Of a DNA stretch of 64,000 bases, positions 1 to 7,923 are shown piece after piece. The translations under genes and the position numbers were made by a program. Within the stretch, counting starts at the first letter, position 1; each line of letters begins with the position of its first letter. The stretch is from Robiginitomaculum sp. GTDB taxonomy: Bacteria > Pseudomonadota > Alphaproteobacteria > Caulobacterales > Maricaulaceae. The notes under the pieces were generated by a model that saw only the letters and a list, made by a program, of their open reading frames with translations, was not told the origin of the DNA and did not search any database. Where the stretch lies: assembly GCA_016765135.1 (NCBI GenBank), contig JAESQN010000044.1, forward strand, positions 64,001 through 128,000. Reading direction: 5' to 3'.

Positions 1-282
1 CTTTAGTGCATGCTCTACTGCGCTTCGGGTCGCTTCTATCCAGGCACCCCGTCCGGGCAATTTGCCGAAAATATCTGCAACTACCTGTCCGTCAGGCGAA
101 AAAGCCAAGCGTAACATATCCGCCGGATCACGCAATTCACCGGATGAAATCTCCTTGCGTTCACGGGGCTTGTGGCCATGTGAACGCAAAGGTGCTTTAT
201 CGGGTTCGTCACCAGAATCTCTACCAGGTTTGTTATCTGATTCGCTATCAGGTGCGGGGTTTATGTCGGTGTGTGGGTTCAA
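1..282 (-). CDS. ylxR: YlxR/RnpM family RNA-binding protein (partial, C-terminus outside window)
   Basis: Ninety-four codons are read leftward to the window edge, so the C-terminus is missing. After a hydrophilic tail of about 38 residues the frame shows RERKEISSGELRD and later GKLPGRGAWIEA. These match the YlxR (DUF448) fold, where the basic ERK box and the LPGRGAW loop are the family hallmarks. YlxR proteins are small nucleic-acid-binding proteins encoded between nusA and infB; the Bacillus homologue modulates RNase P. The only plausible start is a TTG overlapping the nusA stop (TTGA), so the gene is translationally coupled to nusA. The usual Cys of the ERKC box is E here. infB would be expected just beyond the left edge. 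Identity is firm; the exact start is inferred. Confidence 0.78.
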   Translation of the reverse strand, partial: MNPHTDINPAPDSESDNKPGRDSGDEPDKAPLRSHGHKPRERKEISSGELRDPADMLRLAFSPDGQVVADIFGKLPGRGAWIEATRSAVEHALK

Positions 283-1922
283 GAGCCAAATACATCCTCT
301 GCTGTTAGCACGGCATTTTCGTCTGCTGTGGTTTCTTCTTCCTCTTCCTCGACCAGTAAATCTTCAGGCTTGATCCAGCCAGCTTTGACGCGGGCTTGCA
401 TGATCATGTTCTGGGCGACGTCACCAGACAGGCCAAAGCTTTCCAAAATACCGTCCTCATGTACACGTTCACCGTCTACCATTTCGTTATAGCCGCGCAG
501 ATCATCCGGGATCAGACCCGCTACATCTTCCACGGTTTTGATCTCGTTCTCCCCAAAGACAACGGCGATTGGCAAGGTGACGCCTTCAATGGTCAGCACA
601 TCATCTTCAACACCTGCCGCTTTGCGGGCTTCGTCTTGTTCAGCGGCCAGCTTCTCTAAAAATTCGCGGGCGCGGGTTTGTAGCTCGGTGGCCGTGTCTG
701 CATCAAAGCCCTCAATGGACGACAATTCTTCCGGGGCCACATAAGCGACTTCTTCGAGATTGGTGAAACTTTCGGCAATCAAGACCTGGGCAATCATTTC
801 GTCAACATCCAAAGCCGCCATGAACAGCTCGGAGCGTTCTTTGTACTCTTTCTGGCGACGTTCGCTTTCTTGCTCTTCGTTCATTATATCAATAGCCCAG
901 CCGGAAAGTTGCGAGGCGAGGCGGACATTTTGCCCGCGTCTACCGATAGCCAAAGACAATTGATCGTCCGGGACCACGACTTCGATACGGTTTTCGTCTT
1001 CGTCCATGACCACTTTGGTAACTTCGGCGGGTTGCAGCGCATTGACGATAAATGTGGCCGCATCATCATTCCACGGAATGATGTCGATGCGCTCGCCTTG
1101 GAGTTCATTAACAACCGCCTGTACGCGAGAGCCGCGCATGCCCACACAAGCCCCGACCGGATCAACGGAATTATCGGATGTGCGCACACCGATTTTTGCC
1201 CGTGAACCGGGGTCGCGGGCTACGGCGACGATTTCGATAATGCCTTCATAGACTTCAGGTACTTCCTGGGCGAACAGGGCTGACATAAATTCGTTGCAAG
1301 AGCGTGACAGGAAGATTTGCGAACCGCGTTGCTCTTCGCGCACTTCTTGAATATAGGCACGGATACGGTCGCCATTTTTGACGTTTTCGCGTGGTAGGGT
1401 TTCTTCGCGGCGGATAATGCCTTCGGCGCGGCCCAAATCCAGTATGATATGGCCATATTCAACCCGTTTAACGATGCCTGATACAATTTCACCAACGCGG
1501 GTTTTATACTCGTCAAATTGACGTGCCCGTTCGGCTTCACGGATATTTTGCATAATGATCTGTTTGGCCATTTGGCTTTGCACCCGGCCAAATTCGACAG
1601 GTGGCAGAGGTGTTTCAAAAGTTGTACCAATTTCTGCGTCAGGATTGTCCAATTGGGCAGAAGCCAGGTCAATTTCAGCGGATTCGTTCTCGACTTCTTC
1701 CACAACAGTGATCACCCGCCTGATCGACATTTCACCCGTTAGCGGATTAAGCGTGGCGCGAATGTCATTTTCTGCGCCATAACGTTGCCCTGCCGCTTTT
1801 TGGATAGCTTCTTCAATAGCCGAGAGCACGATTTCCTTGTCGATAGACTTTTCCTGGGCCACGGCACTGGCAATCTGTAAAAGCTCCAGTTTATTAGCGC
1901 TAATTCCTGCTGTTGACATCAT
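279..1922 (-). CDS. nusA: Transcription termination/antitermination factor NusA
   Basis: A 547-residue protein that binds RNA polymerase and nascent RNA to control pausing, termination and antitermination. The N-terminal RNAP-binding domain begins at KLELLQIASAVAQEKS. It is followed by an S1 domain (about residues 135-200, GEIVSGIVKRVEYGHIILDL), two KH domains (DPVGACVGMRGSRVQAV and SLAIGRRGQNVRLASQL) and C-terminal helix-hairpin acidic repeats (about residues 350-520). It ends in an acidic tail. The length fits alphaproteobacterial NusA. The start overlaps the rimP stop (ATGA), and a second ATG one codon later (1919) sits at better spacing from the GGAG. Operon order is rimP-nusA-ylxR, the classic arrangement. 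Confidence 0.98.
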   Translation of the reverse strand: MMSTAGISANKLELLQIASAVAQEKSIDKEIVLSAIEEAIQKAAGQRYGAENDIRATLNPLTGEMSIRRVITVVEEVENESAEIDLASAQLDNPDAEIGTTFETPLPPVEFGRVQSQMAKQIIMQNIREAERARQFDEYKTRVGEIVSGIVKRVEYGHIILDLGRAEGIIRREETLPRENVKNGDRIRAYIQEVREEQRGSQIFLSRSCNEFMSALFAQEVPEVYEGIIEIVAVARDPGSRAKIGVRTSDNSVDPVGACVGMRGSRVQAVVNELQGERIDIIPWNDDAATFIVNALQPAEVTKVVMDEDENRIEVVVPDDQLSLAIGRRGQNVRLASQLSGWAIDIMNEEQESERRQKEYKERSELFMAALDVDEMIAQVLIAESFTNLEEVAYVAPEELSSIEGFDADTATELQTRAREFLEKLAAEQDEARKAAGVEDDVLTIEGVTLPIAVVFGENEIKTVEDVAGLIPDDLRGYNEMVDGERVHEDGILESFGLSGDVAQNMIMQARVKAGWIKPEDLLVEEEEEETTADENAVLTAEDVFGS

Positions 1923-2485
1923 GTGTCTCCTTTTTTGGGTGATTTCTTACTTGGTTTTGGTTTTTGGCTTGTTTTGGTGCTTTGACCTTTTTGGATCATC
2001 GCGTCTGTAATTAAAAGCTTGGCTTCACTGATCCAAGCGAACGGGATCAAGGCGGTTTCGTTTTCTTTGTCAAGATCAATGGCGACATTATCCCCATTTT
2101 CGTTTTTGGTCACTCCGGCAAGTATGCCGCGAAAACGTTTGCGACCTTCGACGAATCGGTCAAGTTCCAGCCTGGCCAATCCGCCAGCATATAGCTCAAA
2201 ATGTTTGAGGTCAGTAAGCGGGCGGTCAAGTCCCGGTGAGGACACTTCCAATACATAGGCACTGTCAATAGGGTCTTCAACCTCGAAGGTTGAGGACAAT
2301 GCCCGTGATAGCTGGGCGCAATCATTGACGTTCATCAAGCCGTCCGAAAGCCGTTCAGCCATGATTTGCACAACGGATCGCTTGCCGCCTTGGACGCGCA
2401 CGCGGACAATATTATAGCCCATATCTTCGGCCACAAGAGCCGCAATGGCCAATATCCGTTCATCCATAGATGTTTTTGTCTTCAA
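1919..2485 (-). CDS. rimP: Ribosome maturation factor RimP
   Basis: RimP assists late assembly of the 30S subunit. The body (MDERILAIAALVAEDMGYN, then CAQLSRALSSTFE and YVLEVSSPGLDRPL) matches the two-domain RimP family, whose signature is EVSSPGxDRPL. The frame stays open back to 2572, but that would run through the leader hairpin. A strong GGAG (2492-2495) lies 6 nt before a TTG at 2485, giving 188 residues, and this is the preferred start. ATG 2467 (182 residues) fits the family N-terminus but has no Shine-Dalgarno sequence. A lysine-rich C-terminal tail (KTSQKPKPSKKSPKK) is present. It is the first gene of the rimP-nusA-ylxR operon. Confidence 0.93.
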   Translation of the reverse strand: MKTKTSMDERILAIAALVAEDMGYNIVRVRVQGGKRSVVQIMAERLSDGLMNVNDCAQLSRALSSTFEVEDPIDSAYVLEVSSPGLDRPLTDLKHFELYAGGLARLELDRFVEGRKRFRGILAGVTKNENGDNVAIDLDKENETALIPFAWISEAKLLITDAMIQKGQSTKTSQKPKPSKKSPKKGDT

Positions 2486-2519
2486 TTTAATCTCCTTGGA
2501 ACACCCGAATTTTGGCAAC

Positions 2520-2545
2520 AAAAAAACGGCCCCTTGTGAGGGCCG
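2520..2545 (-). terminator. Intrinsic-terminator-like hairpin in the rimP leader
   Basis: Read on the minus strand, CGGCCC-TCACAAG-GGGCCG is followed by seven T. This is a compact GC stem with a U tract, 35 nt before the rimP start. It could end readthrough from prs, or act as a premature terminator in the rimP leader. A smaller hairpin (CGCA/TGCG, 2551-2563) lies just upstream in the same transcript, which allows alternative folding. Confidence 0.6.
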
Positions 2546-2699
2546 CTCTTCGCATCCTGTGCGAGGCGTCATGTAATTAAAAGCCTTATAAAACAGGATT
2601 TCCCATTTGTCACGTGGTTTTTACGGTTAGTTTACGGTTAGATTAAAGCGGCCTCGAAACATCCGGATTTCCGAGTATTTCGAGTGCGCAACAAAATTC

Positions 2700-3641
2700 C
2701 TAATCAAACAATTTGCTGACACTCTCCGCATTGGCGATCCTGCGGATAGCTTCACCGATGAGTTTCGAGACCGTGACTTCGCGGATTTTGTCGCAGTTTT
2801 TGACTTTTCCCGGCTGGGTGATTGTGTCGGTTATCACCACTTCTTTCAGCTCGGATTTCGTGATGTTTTCTACCGCCGGATCGGACAGGACACCGTGAGT
2901 GATATAGGCGCTAACGTCTTTGGCGCCATGTTTGATCAGTGCCGACGCCGCTTTGCACAATGTGCCGCCGCTGTCGATAATGTCGTCTAGAATAATGCAA
3001 CTACGTCCGCTGACATCCCCAATAACATTCATCACCTCGCTCTCGCCAGCTTTGGGGCGGCGTTTGTCGATAATGGCAATATCTGCTTCGAATTTTTTGG
3101 CCAAAGCCCGTGCCCGCACCACACCGCCCGTATCGGGGGAAACGAACAAAATGTCTTTTAAGTCTTTGCGCGAATATTCGGAGCGGATATCGGCTTCGAA
3201 TACTGGCTGGCCAAACAAATTATCTGTCGGGATATCAAAAAATCCTTGAATTTGCCCGGCGTGCAGATCAAGGGTCAAAACCCGGTCAGCCCCGGCGCGG
3301 TGTATCAAATTGGCGATCAGCTTGGCGGAAATCGGGGTGCGGCCCCCAACTTTGCGGTCTTGCCTTGAGTAGCCAAAATACGGAATAACCGCTGTAATCC
3401 GCGCCGCAGAAGCCCGAAGCAAAGCGTCCATAATGATCAGAAGTTCCATCAGGTGGTCATTAGCGGGAGCGGAAGTGCTTTGGATTAAGAATATATCTTC
3501 GCCGCGCACATTTTCATTGATGCGGACAAATATTTCCTGGTCACGAAACCGTTCAATATTCACATCGGTCAAAGGCATGTCCAACACATCGGCAATGGCG
3601 GTGGCCAATCCCTGGCTGGCTGTACCACTTAATAGCTTCAT
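2700..3641 (-). CDS. prs: Ribose-phosphate pyrophosphokinase (PRPP synthetase)
   Basis: Makes PRPP from ribose-5-phosphate and ATP for nucleotide, His, Trp and NAD synthesis. Visible motifs are [10 protein letters not shown], the [10 protein letters not shown] flexible loop, the [12 protein letters not shown] segment and the PRPP-binding loop [13 protein letters not shown]. The frame extends to 3659, but the ATG at 3641 has a GAAAGG at the right distance and leaves the family-typical MKLLSG start, giving 313 residues. It is transcribed leftward with pgeF, midA and lgt upstream, separated from pgeF by about 65 nt, so it may have its own promoter. Confidence 0.97.
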   Translation of the reverse strand: MKLLSGTASQGLATAIADVLDMPLTDVNIERFRDQEIFVRINENVRGEDIFLIQSTSAPANDHLMELLIIMDALLRASAARITAVIPYFGYSRQDRKVGGRTPISAKLIANLIHRAGADRVLTLDLHAGQIQGFFDIPTDNLFGQPVFEADIRSEYSRKDLKDILFVSPDTGGVVRARALAKKFEADIAIIDKRRPKAGESEVMNVIGDVSGRSCIILDDIIDSGGTLCKAASALIKHGAKDVSAYITHGVLSDPAVENITKSELKEVVITDTITQPGKVKNCDKIREVTVSKLIGEAIRRIANAESVSKLFD

Positions 3642-3707
3642 GGGAACCTTTCTCGACATACGACTCGGTTGGCCTGTGCTTTAACAAACAAGTTGCGAAG
3701 ATGAAAG

Positions 3708-4484
3708 TCATTCATTGAGCATTATCGCAGAAATATTACGGCCATAGTCGGCAATGCCCTTATGAGTGTTATAGCGGTAACTGAAATACGCGTCCGGGTG
3801 GCCATAAGTGCAGTCTGGAATGGCCGCGATATGGCGCAGCCCGGCGCGTTTTAATCTGTCGCCCAGATAGGCTTTCAAATTAAAATAAGAGCGCGTACCT
3901 TCGGAGCGGAAAAACACCCCGTTGCCAAGATTGTCAGAGACAAATTCACCCACGAATTCCGGCCCGACTTCATAGTTTTCCTGGCTGATACACGGGCCGA
4001 CGGCGGCCCGGATTTGGCTTCGCCTTGCGCCCAGTGTTACCATCGCATCTATCGCCGCATCTGTCACACCAGCCAACGCCCCGCGCCAGCCCGCATGGGC
4101 GGCACCGATCACGCCAGCGTGCGGATCCGCAAACAGGACAGGCGCACAATCCGCCGCCAAAGCACAAATAGCCAAGCCCGGCACATTGGTGACAATACCG
4201 TCCGCCTTTGGTTGATCGCCGGGTAGCCAAGGTGTCGTCGCCATCACGATTTTTGTGCTGTGGATTTGATGATTACAAAGTAATTGCTCGGGCCTTGTCC
4301 CAAGCGCACTGGCTATTCGCTTAAGGTTTTCTTTCACATGTTCAGGATTGTCATTCGAGCCTCGTCCGGCATTAAGGCTGTCATAAATCCCTGTGGATAC
4401 ACCGCCCCCTCGCCCAAAAAACCCGTGGTCAATGTTCGTAACACTATCAAATACGGGCGCAAATTTTATGGGCAAAACCGTCAT
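3708..4484 (-). CDS. pgeF: Polyphenol oxidase / peptidoglycan editing factor PgeF (YfiH family)
   Basis: A 258-residue protein of the multicopper-oxidoreductase-like YfiH/PgeF family. E. coli PgeF removes misincorporated amino acids from muropeptide precursors, and other members have laccase or purine nucleoside phosphorylase activity. Metal-ligand motifs are visible: LLCNHQIHS (His), ALAADCAPVLFAD (Cys) and GVIGAAHAGWRGALAGV (His), plus VGPCI. The start overlaps the midA stop by ATGA, indicating translational coupling. Family assignment is solid; the physiological substrate cannot be decided from sequence. Confidence 0.93.
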   Translation of the reverse strand: MTVLPIKFAPVFDSVTNIDHGFFGRGGGVSTGIYDSLNAGRGSNDNPEHVKENLKRIASALGTRPEQLLCNHQIHSTKIVMATTPWLPGDQPKADGIVTNVPGLAICALAADCAPVLFADPHAGVIGAAHAGWRGALAGVTDAAIDAMVTLGARRSQIRAAVGPCISQENYEVGPEFVGEFVSDNLGNGVFFRSEGTRSYFNLKAYLGDRLKRAGLRHIAAIPDCTYGHPDAYFSYRYNTHKGIADYGRNISAIMLNE

Positions 4485-5620
4485 TGATTAAATCCAAGTG
4501 GCGCAGGCAAATTCGGGGACTGCACGGCAATAGCCTTGAACAAAACTCCCATTTCATCAGCATTGGTGATGCGGTGAAGCTGACGGGCGATCTTAGCTTT
4601 GGCGTCGGGCGCGGACTTTGCCCCCAAGGACTTTGAAAGTGATACGGCGCGAACTTCAATACCAAGGCGCGACAGAAATTGTCCTTGGGGGCACGGGCCG
4701 TAAACTGACAATCCTGCGTCTCCGGCTCGCTCGGACAAGACCGCAAAATCGACCCGCGCCGTTAAATCTGCTTGTCCCGGTTCGTCAAGTGGGTACACTT
4801 TTTTGTGTTTCTTGAGTGCTTGAAAACTGTCGCCAAGCTCCGTGGCCTCCGGGCCGTAATCTATAAACAAAGCCGCGCCGGGATGGTCGGAAAACCGCCA
4901 GGATAATGTCTCGGTCATTTGTGCCAGGCCGGGACTGATTTCCAGCAAATCCCCGTCTTTCAAGTCGGGGACGTTTCCCGGCAATAAAGCCTGATCCGCT
5001 TTGGGTAATGGTGCATCTGATACACTAAACACCAATTTTTCAGGGTTGTCGGGATGTATATCCACCATGCGTTCATGCCAACCGCCCGCACCCTTGAACC
5101 GGTCTTTCATAATCAGTTGGCGTATGGGTAAACAATCCAGATATTCATTGCCGATGACAATCGTCGGGCCTTTGGGTACATCTTCAAGCTTGTTTGCCCA
5201 ACTGACCGCAACCCCGCAATTGGCCAGAGTTTCAGCCTGCTTGCCTTCAAGGGCAGCGGAGGTTTCGATCAAACTGACATTTAGCGCCGCGAAAAAGCCT
5301 TTGTCGAGCCGCGCCGTGCGCAACATATCGGACATCATCACCCCGCGCCCTGGGCCGTATTCGACCAGTTGCACGGTTTTTGGTTCGCCCATTGAGCGCC
5401 AGGCATGGATTAGCCAAAGCCCCAAGACCTCTCCGAACATTTGCGATATTTCCGGGGCGGTGATGAAGTCACTTTTTCCTTCTTTGGTAATACCAAGCGG
5501 GTCGCGAGTCGGGTAATAGCCTTGTTTCGGGTCAAGCAGGCACCAGCTCATATAGTTGGCAATGTTCATAGGCCCGCTAGTTTTGATATGTGCAAGAATG
5601 CGGTCTTTAAGCGTCTGCAT
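4481..5620 (-). CDS. SAM-dependent methyltransferase, MidA/NDUFAF7 family
   Basis: A 379-residue class I methyltransferase of the DUF185 family, which includes mitochondrial NDUFAF7 (MidA), an arginine methyltransferase needed for complex I assembly. Motifs are MNIANYMSWCLLDPKQGYY at the N-terminus, the SAM-binding VQLVEYGPGRGVMMSDMLR, IVIGNEYLDCLPIRQ and LFIDYG. It overlaps lgt by 14 nt upstream and pgeF by 4 nt downstream. The lgt-midA-pgeF order is commonly seen in Alphaproteobacteria. A role on complex I in this organism is inference from the family. Confidence 0.9.
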   Translation of the reverse strand: MQTLKDRILAHIKTSGPMNIANYMSWCLLDPKQGYYPTRDPLGITKEGKSDFITAPEISQMFGEVLGLWLIHAWRSMGEPKTVQLVEYGPGRGVMMSDMLRTARLDKGFFAALNVSLIETSAALEGKQAETLANCGVAVSWANKLEDVPKGPTIVIGNEYLDCLPIRQLIMKDRFKGAGGWHERMVDIHPDNPEKLVFSVSDAPLPKADQALLPGNVPDLKDGDLLEISPGLAQMTETLSWRFSDHPGAALFIDYGPEATELGDSFQALKKHKKVYPLDEPGQADLTARVDFAVLSERAGDAGLSVYGPCPQGQFLSRLGIEVRAVSLSKSLGAKSAPDAKAKIARQLHRITNADEMGVLFKAIAVQSPNLPAPLGFNQ

Positions 5621-6509
5621 CCGCCTTCTTTTCTTCCTGCTTGATATCTTCTTGGGGCCACTCAGGTGCCAAAGCCGAACGTTTCATAGCCCACACAACT
5701 ACCAAAATACCAATGATCAACATGGGCAAAGAATAGGCTTGGCCACGGGTTAAAAGCCCAAATTGCTCACGGCCCACATCCGGTTCACGCACAAATTCCA
5801 CCAAGAAACGAAACAGGCCGTACATGACCAAGAACAATCCCGTAGCAATGCCCGGCTTTGTCAGGATTTTAAACTTGCGTGTGGCCAGCCACAGTACGCA
5901 AAAGATCACCACACCTTCGAGAAAAGCTTCATAAAGCTGGCTCGGGTGGCGGGCTTCCCAATTGCCTTTGAAAATAAATGCCCACGGCACATCGGTGACC
6001 CGGCCATAAAGCTCCTGATTGACGAAATTGGCCAGGCGCACCAGGCCAATGCCAATAGGTGCAGATATAGCCGCCAAATCGGCCATGCGCATCAGCGGAA
6101 TTTTACGTGACCGTGCCATATAAATAGTGGCTACAACCACGCCCAAAAATCCGCCGTGAAACGACATGCCGCCTTGCCAAACCTTGAAGATTCTTATGGG
6201 GTCGCTGATATAGTTGCCCAAATCATAAAGTATGATAAATCCAATGCGCCCACCGACAATAATCCCGATCAGACAGAAAAACATGAAATCTTCCAACATG
6301 CGTTTGTTGGGAATAAGACCATTTTTCTTGGCTCCCGCCGCTTGCCAGATTGTTTTGTTAGCGCTGGTGCGTCTCGCATAGAAATAAGCCCCGAACAGGC
6401 CGACAATATAGGCAATGCCGTACCATTTCACTGAAAGCGGCCCCAGTGTGAACAGGGTGTCGCTTAACCAGCTCGGAAAAGGTATAGCTCTGAAAAAATT
6501 CAACATCAT
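5607..6509 (-). CDS. lgt: Prolipoprotein diacylglyceryl transferase
   Basis: Inner-membrane enzyme that transfers diacylglycerol from phosphatidylglycerol to the lipobox cysteine, the first step of lipoprotein maturation. The 300 residues contain about seven hydrophobic segments and the motifs GGMSFHGGFLG, GLVRLANFVNQELYGR (the Lgt signature region) and HPSQLYEAFLEG. ATG 6509 and 6506 are adjacent candidate starts. It is the first gene of the lgt-midA-pgeF cluster. Several lipoproteins in this window (for example at 21970 and 53462) would be substrates. Confidence 0.96.
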   Translation of the reverse strand: MMLNFFRAIPFPSWLSDTLFTLGPLSVKWYGIAYIVGLFGAYFYARRTSANKTIWQAAGAKKNGLIPNKRMLEDFMFFCLIGIIVGGRIGFIILYDLGNYISDPIRIFKVWQGGMSFHGGFLGVVVATIYMARSRKIPLMRMADLAAISAPIGIGLVRLANFVNQELYGRVTDVPWAFIFKGNWEARHPSQLYEAFLEGVVIFCVLWLATRKFKILTKPGIATGLFLVMYGLFRFLVEFVREPDVGREQFGLLTRGQAYSLPMLIIGILVVVWAMKRSALAPEWPQEDIKQEEKKADADA

Positions 6510-6592
6510 TATGCACTCTATCTATTTCAATTGTTCATGTCCGTGTTATACTGCCTTCAGGTTTAAGCCAATAGATAATCACGGAGACCCTA

Positions 6593-6865
6593 ATGCAAAC
6601 CAAATCACCCGTATTTGAAGATTTATCAAACCTCATGACCAATGCGTTCGGGGCCGCCAAAGGCGTAGGCGATGAAGTCCGCGCCGCCGGCCGAGCACGA
6701 GCGGACAGCTTTATCGCCGATATGGATCTAGTCAGCCGCGACGAATTTGAAGTAGTCAAACAAATGGCTGCCAACGCGCAGTTGGAAATCGCGGAGCTAA
6801 AGGCAGAAATCGCCAAACTGAAAGCGCCAAAGAAACGGGCCGCAAGAGCGAAGTCTCAGAAATAG
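6593..6865 (+). CDS. UbiK-like accessory factor (BMFP domain)
   Basis: A 90-residue protein with an amphipathic N-terminus (FEDLSNLMTNAFGAAKGVGDEV), the core LVSRDEFEVVKQMAANAQ and a coiled-coil ELKAEIAKLK ending in a basic tail. This is the BMFP/DUF526 family that includes UbiK, an accessory factor of the ubiquinone-biosynthesis complex, and BMFP, a membrane-fusogenic protein. CGGAGAC lies just before the ATG. It diverges from lgt and its stop is 2 nt from the stop of the convergent hydrolase gene. The ubiquinone role is inferred from the family. Confidence 0.85.
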   Translation: MQTKSPVFEDLSNLMTNAFGAAKGVGDEVRAAGRARADSFIADMDLVSRDEFEVVKQMAANAQLEIAELKAEIAKLKAPKKRAARAKSQK

Positions 6866-6867
6866 CT

Positions 6868-7776
6868 CTACGGGTTTTCACCCCGCAAACCGCTTGAAAA
6901 CGTTGCAATGGCATCTGCTATTTCCTGTGGATGAGACAGGGGGATCATATGGCCTATACCGTCCAGCGTGATCAATTTTGAATTGGGTATAATTTTACTC
7001 AAATCCATGCCCACAGCATAATCCACCATCGGGTCTTTTGTACCGTGGATGATCAAGGTTGGCGTTGTAATGTCGCCTGGAGACAGCACACTTGGCGAAT
7101 GTCCATTCCTTTCACCACGAAGCGTATCCAATGTTCCGGGCATGAGTAATAGGCTTCTTTGTACACCAACCCAACGGGCGGGCATAGTTTCTGCAAAGCG
7201 AGAAGAAATGCTGGCACGCGCAATAACTGCTCCAATAAAGGGCATGCGCAACACCCATTCTGTGGCGCGCATTTGATCTATTTTGCCTTCAATTTTCATA
7301 GCTGGCCCTACGGCTGCTAGCAGTACTATGAAAGGCGTATCCTCCTGGCGTGCGGCTTTAGAGAACTGAACAACCCCGCCACCAAATGACCAACCAACCA
7401 GCGCCGGAGCATCTAGCCCCATAGCGGCAATTAACGCATCCAATTCATCTGCATTGGCTTGATATGTAAACGGCCTCTCCGGCTGGCGTCTTGACGAGTG
7501 CCCATAGCCAACCCGGTCATACCATGTTACTTGAAAGCCCTTGGCCACTAGTGCATCTGCGGTTTCAGGCCAGTCTTGTGCGCTACCTGGAAGCCCGTGG
7601 ATAAGCACAATAGCCGGGCCTTCACCTTTGGTATAGGTGTTGATCCTCGTACCGTCCGGCAATGTTATAATTCGCCCGGCGGCAGGTGGTTTGGGCAACG
7701 GTAAGACGGCGCCGAGTAAGCTCAAAACTGCAATCACTAAACCAAGACCGATAAATATGCGGTAGATGATTTTCAT
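6868..7776 (-). CDS. Membrane-anchored alpha/beta hydrolase
   Basis: A 302-residue alpha/beta-hydrolase. An N-terminal hydrophobic stretch (residues 1-25) is a signal anchor or signal peptide. The oxyanion motif is LIHGLPGS, the nucleophile elbow is GWSFGG (Ser130), the acid is in GTKDPMVDY and the histidine is in GIGHMIPL. The full catalytic triad is therefore present. The frame is open back to 7815, but GAAGGA sits 6 nt before the ATG at 7776, so that start is chosen. The substrate is unknown. An AATGCTA/TAGCATT inverted repeat lies about 40 nt upstream (7818-7835). Confidence 0.85.
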   Translation of the reverse strand: MKIIYRIFIGLGLVIAVLSLLGAVLPLPKPPAAGRIITLPDGTRINTYTKGEGPAIVLIHGLPGSAQDWPETADALVAKGFQVTWYDRVGYGHSSRRQPERPFTYQANADELDALIAAMGLDAPALVGWSFGGGVVQFSKAARQEDTPFIVLLAAVGPAMKIEGKIDQMRATEWVLRMPFIGAVIARASISSRFAETMPARWVGVQRSLLLMPGTLDTLRGERNGHSPSVLSPGDITTPTLIIHGTKDPMVDYAVGMDLSKIIPNSKLITLDGIGHMIPLSHPQEIADAIATFSSGLRGENP

Positions 7777-7817
7777 AAATATTCCTTCAAAAAACCTCGT
7801 ATAGCAAAAAAACACTG

Positions 7818-7835
7818 AATGCTAGCTGTAGCATT
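7818..7835. promoter_or_regulatory. 7-bp inverted repeat in divergent hydrolase/MscS promoter region
   Basis: AATGCTA-GCTG-TAGCATT is a perfect inverted repeat in the 147-bp divergent region between the hydrolase and the MscS gene. A TATAAT (7860-7865) lies just beyond it, reading toward the MscS gene. It may be an operator, or a small hairpin in the hydrolase leader. Confidence 0.4.
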
Positions 7836-7923
7836 GCCAAGATTTTTGAATGTTTTGAGTATAATCACTATTCTTTTACGAATCCGGGGCTAATGTAGAG
7901 ACATACATAAGGAAAGGGGCTAA

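Noticed and set aside
2486-2572. Longer N-terminus for RimP from ATG 2572
   Set aside because: It would run through the terminator-like hairpin and has no family similarity; a strong GGAG supports TTG 2485.
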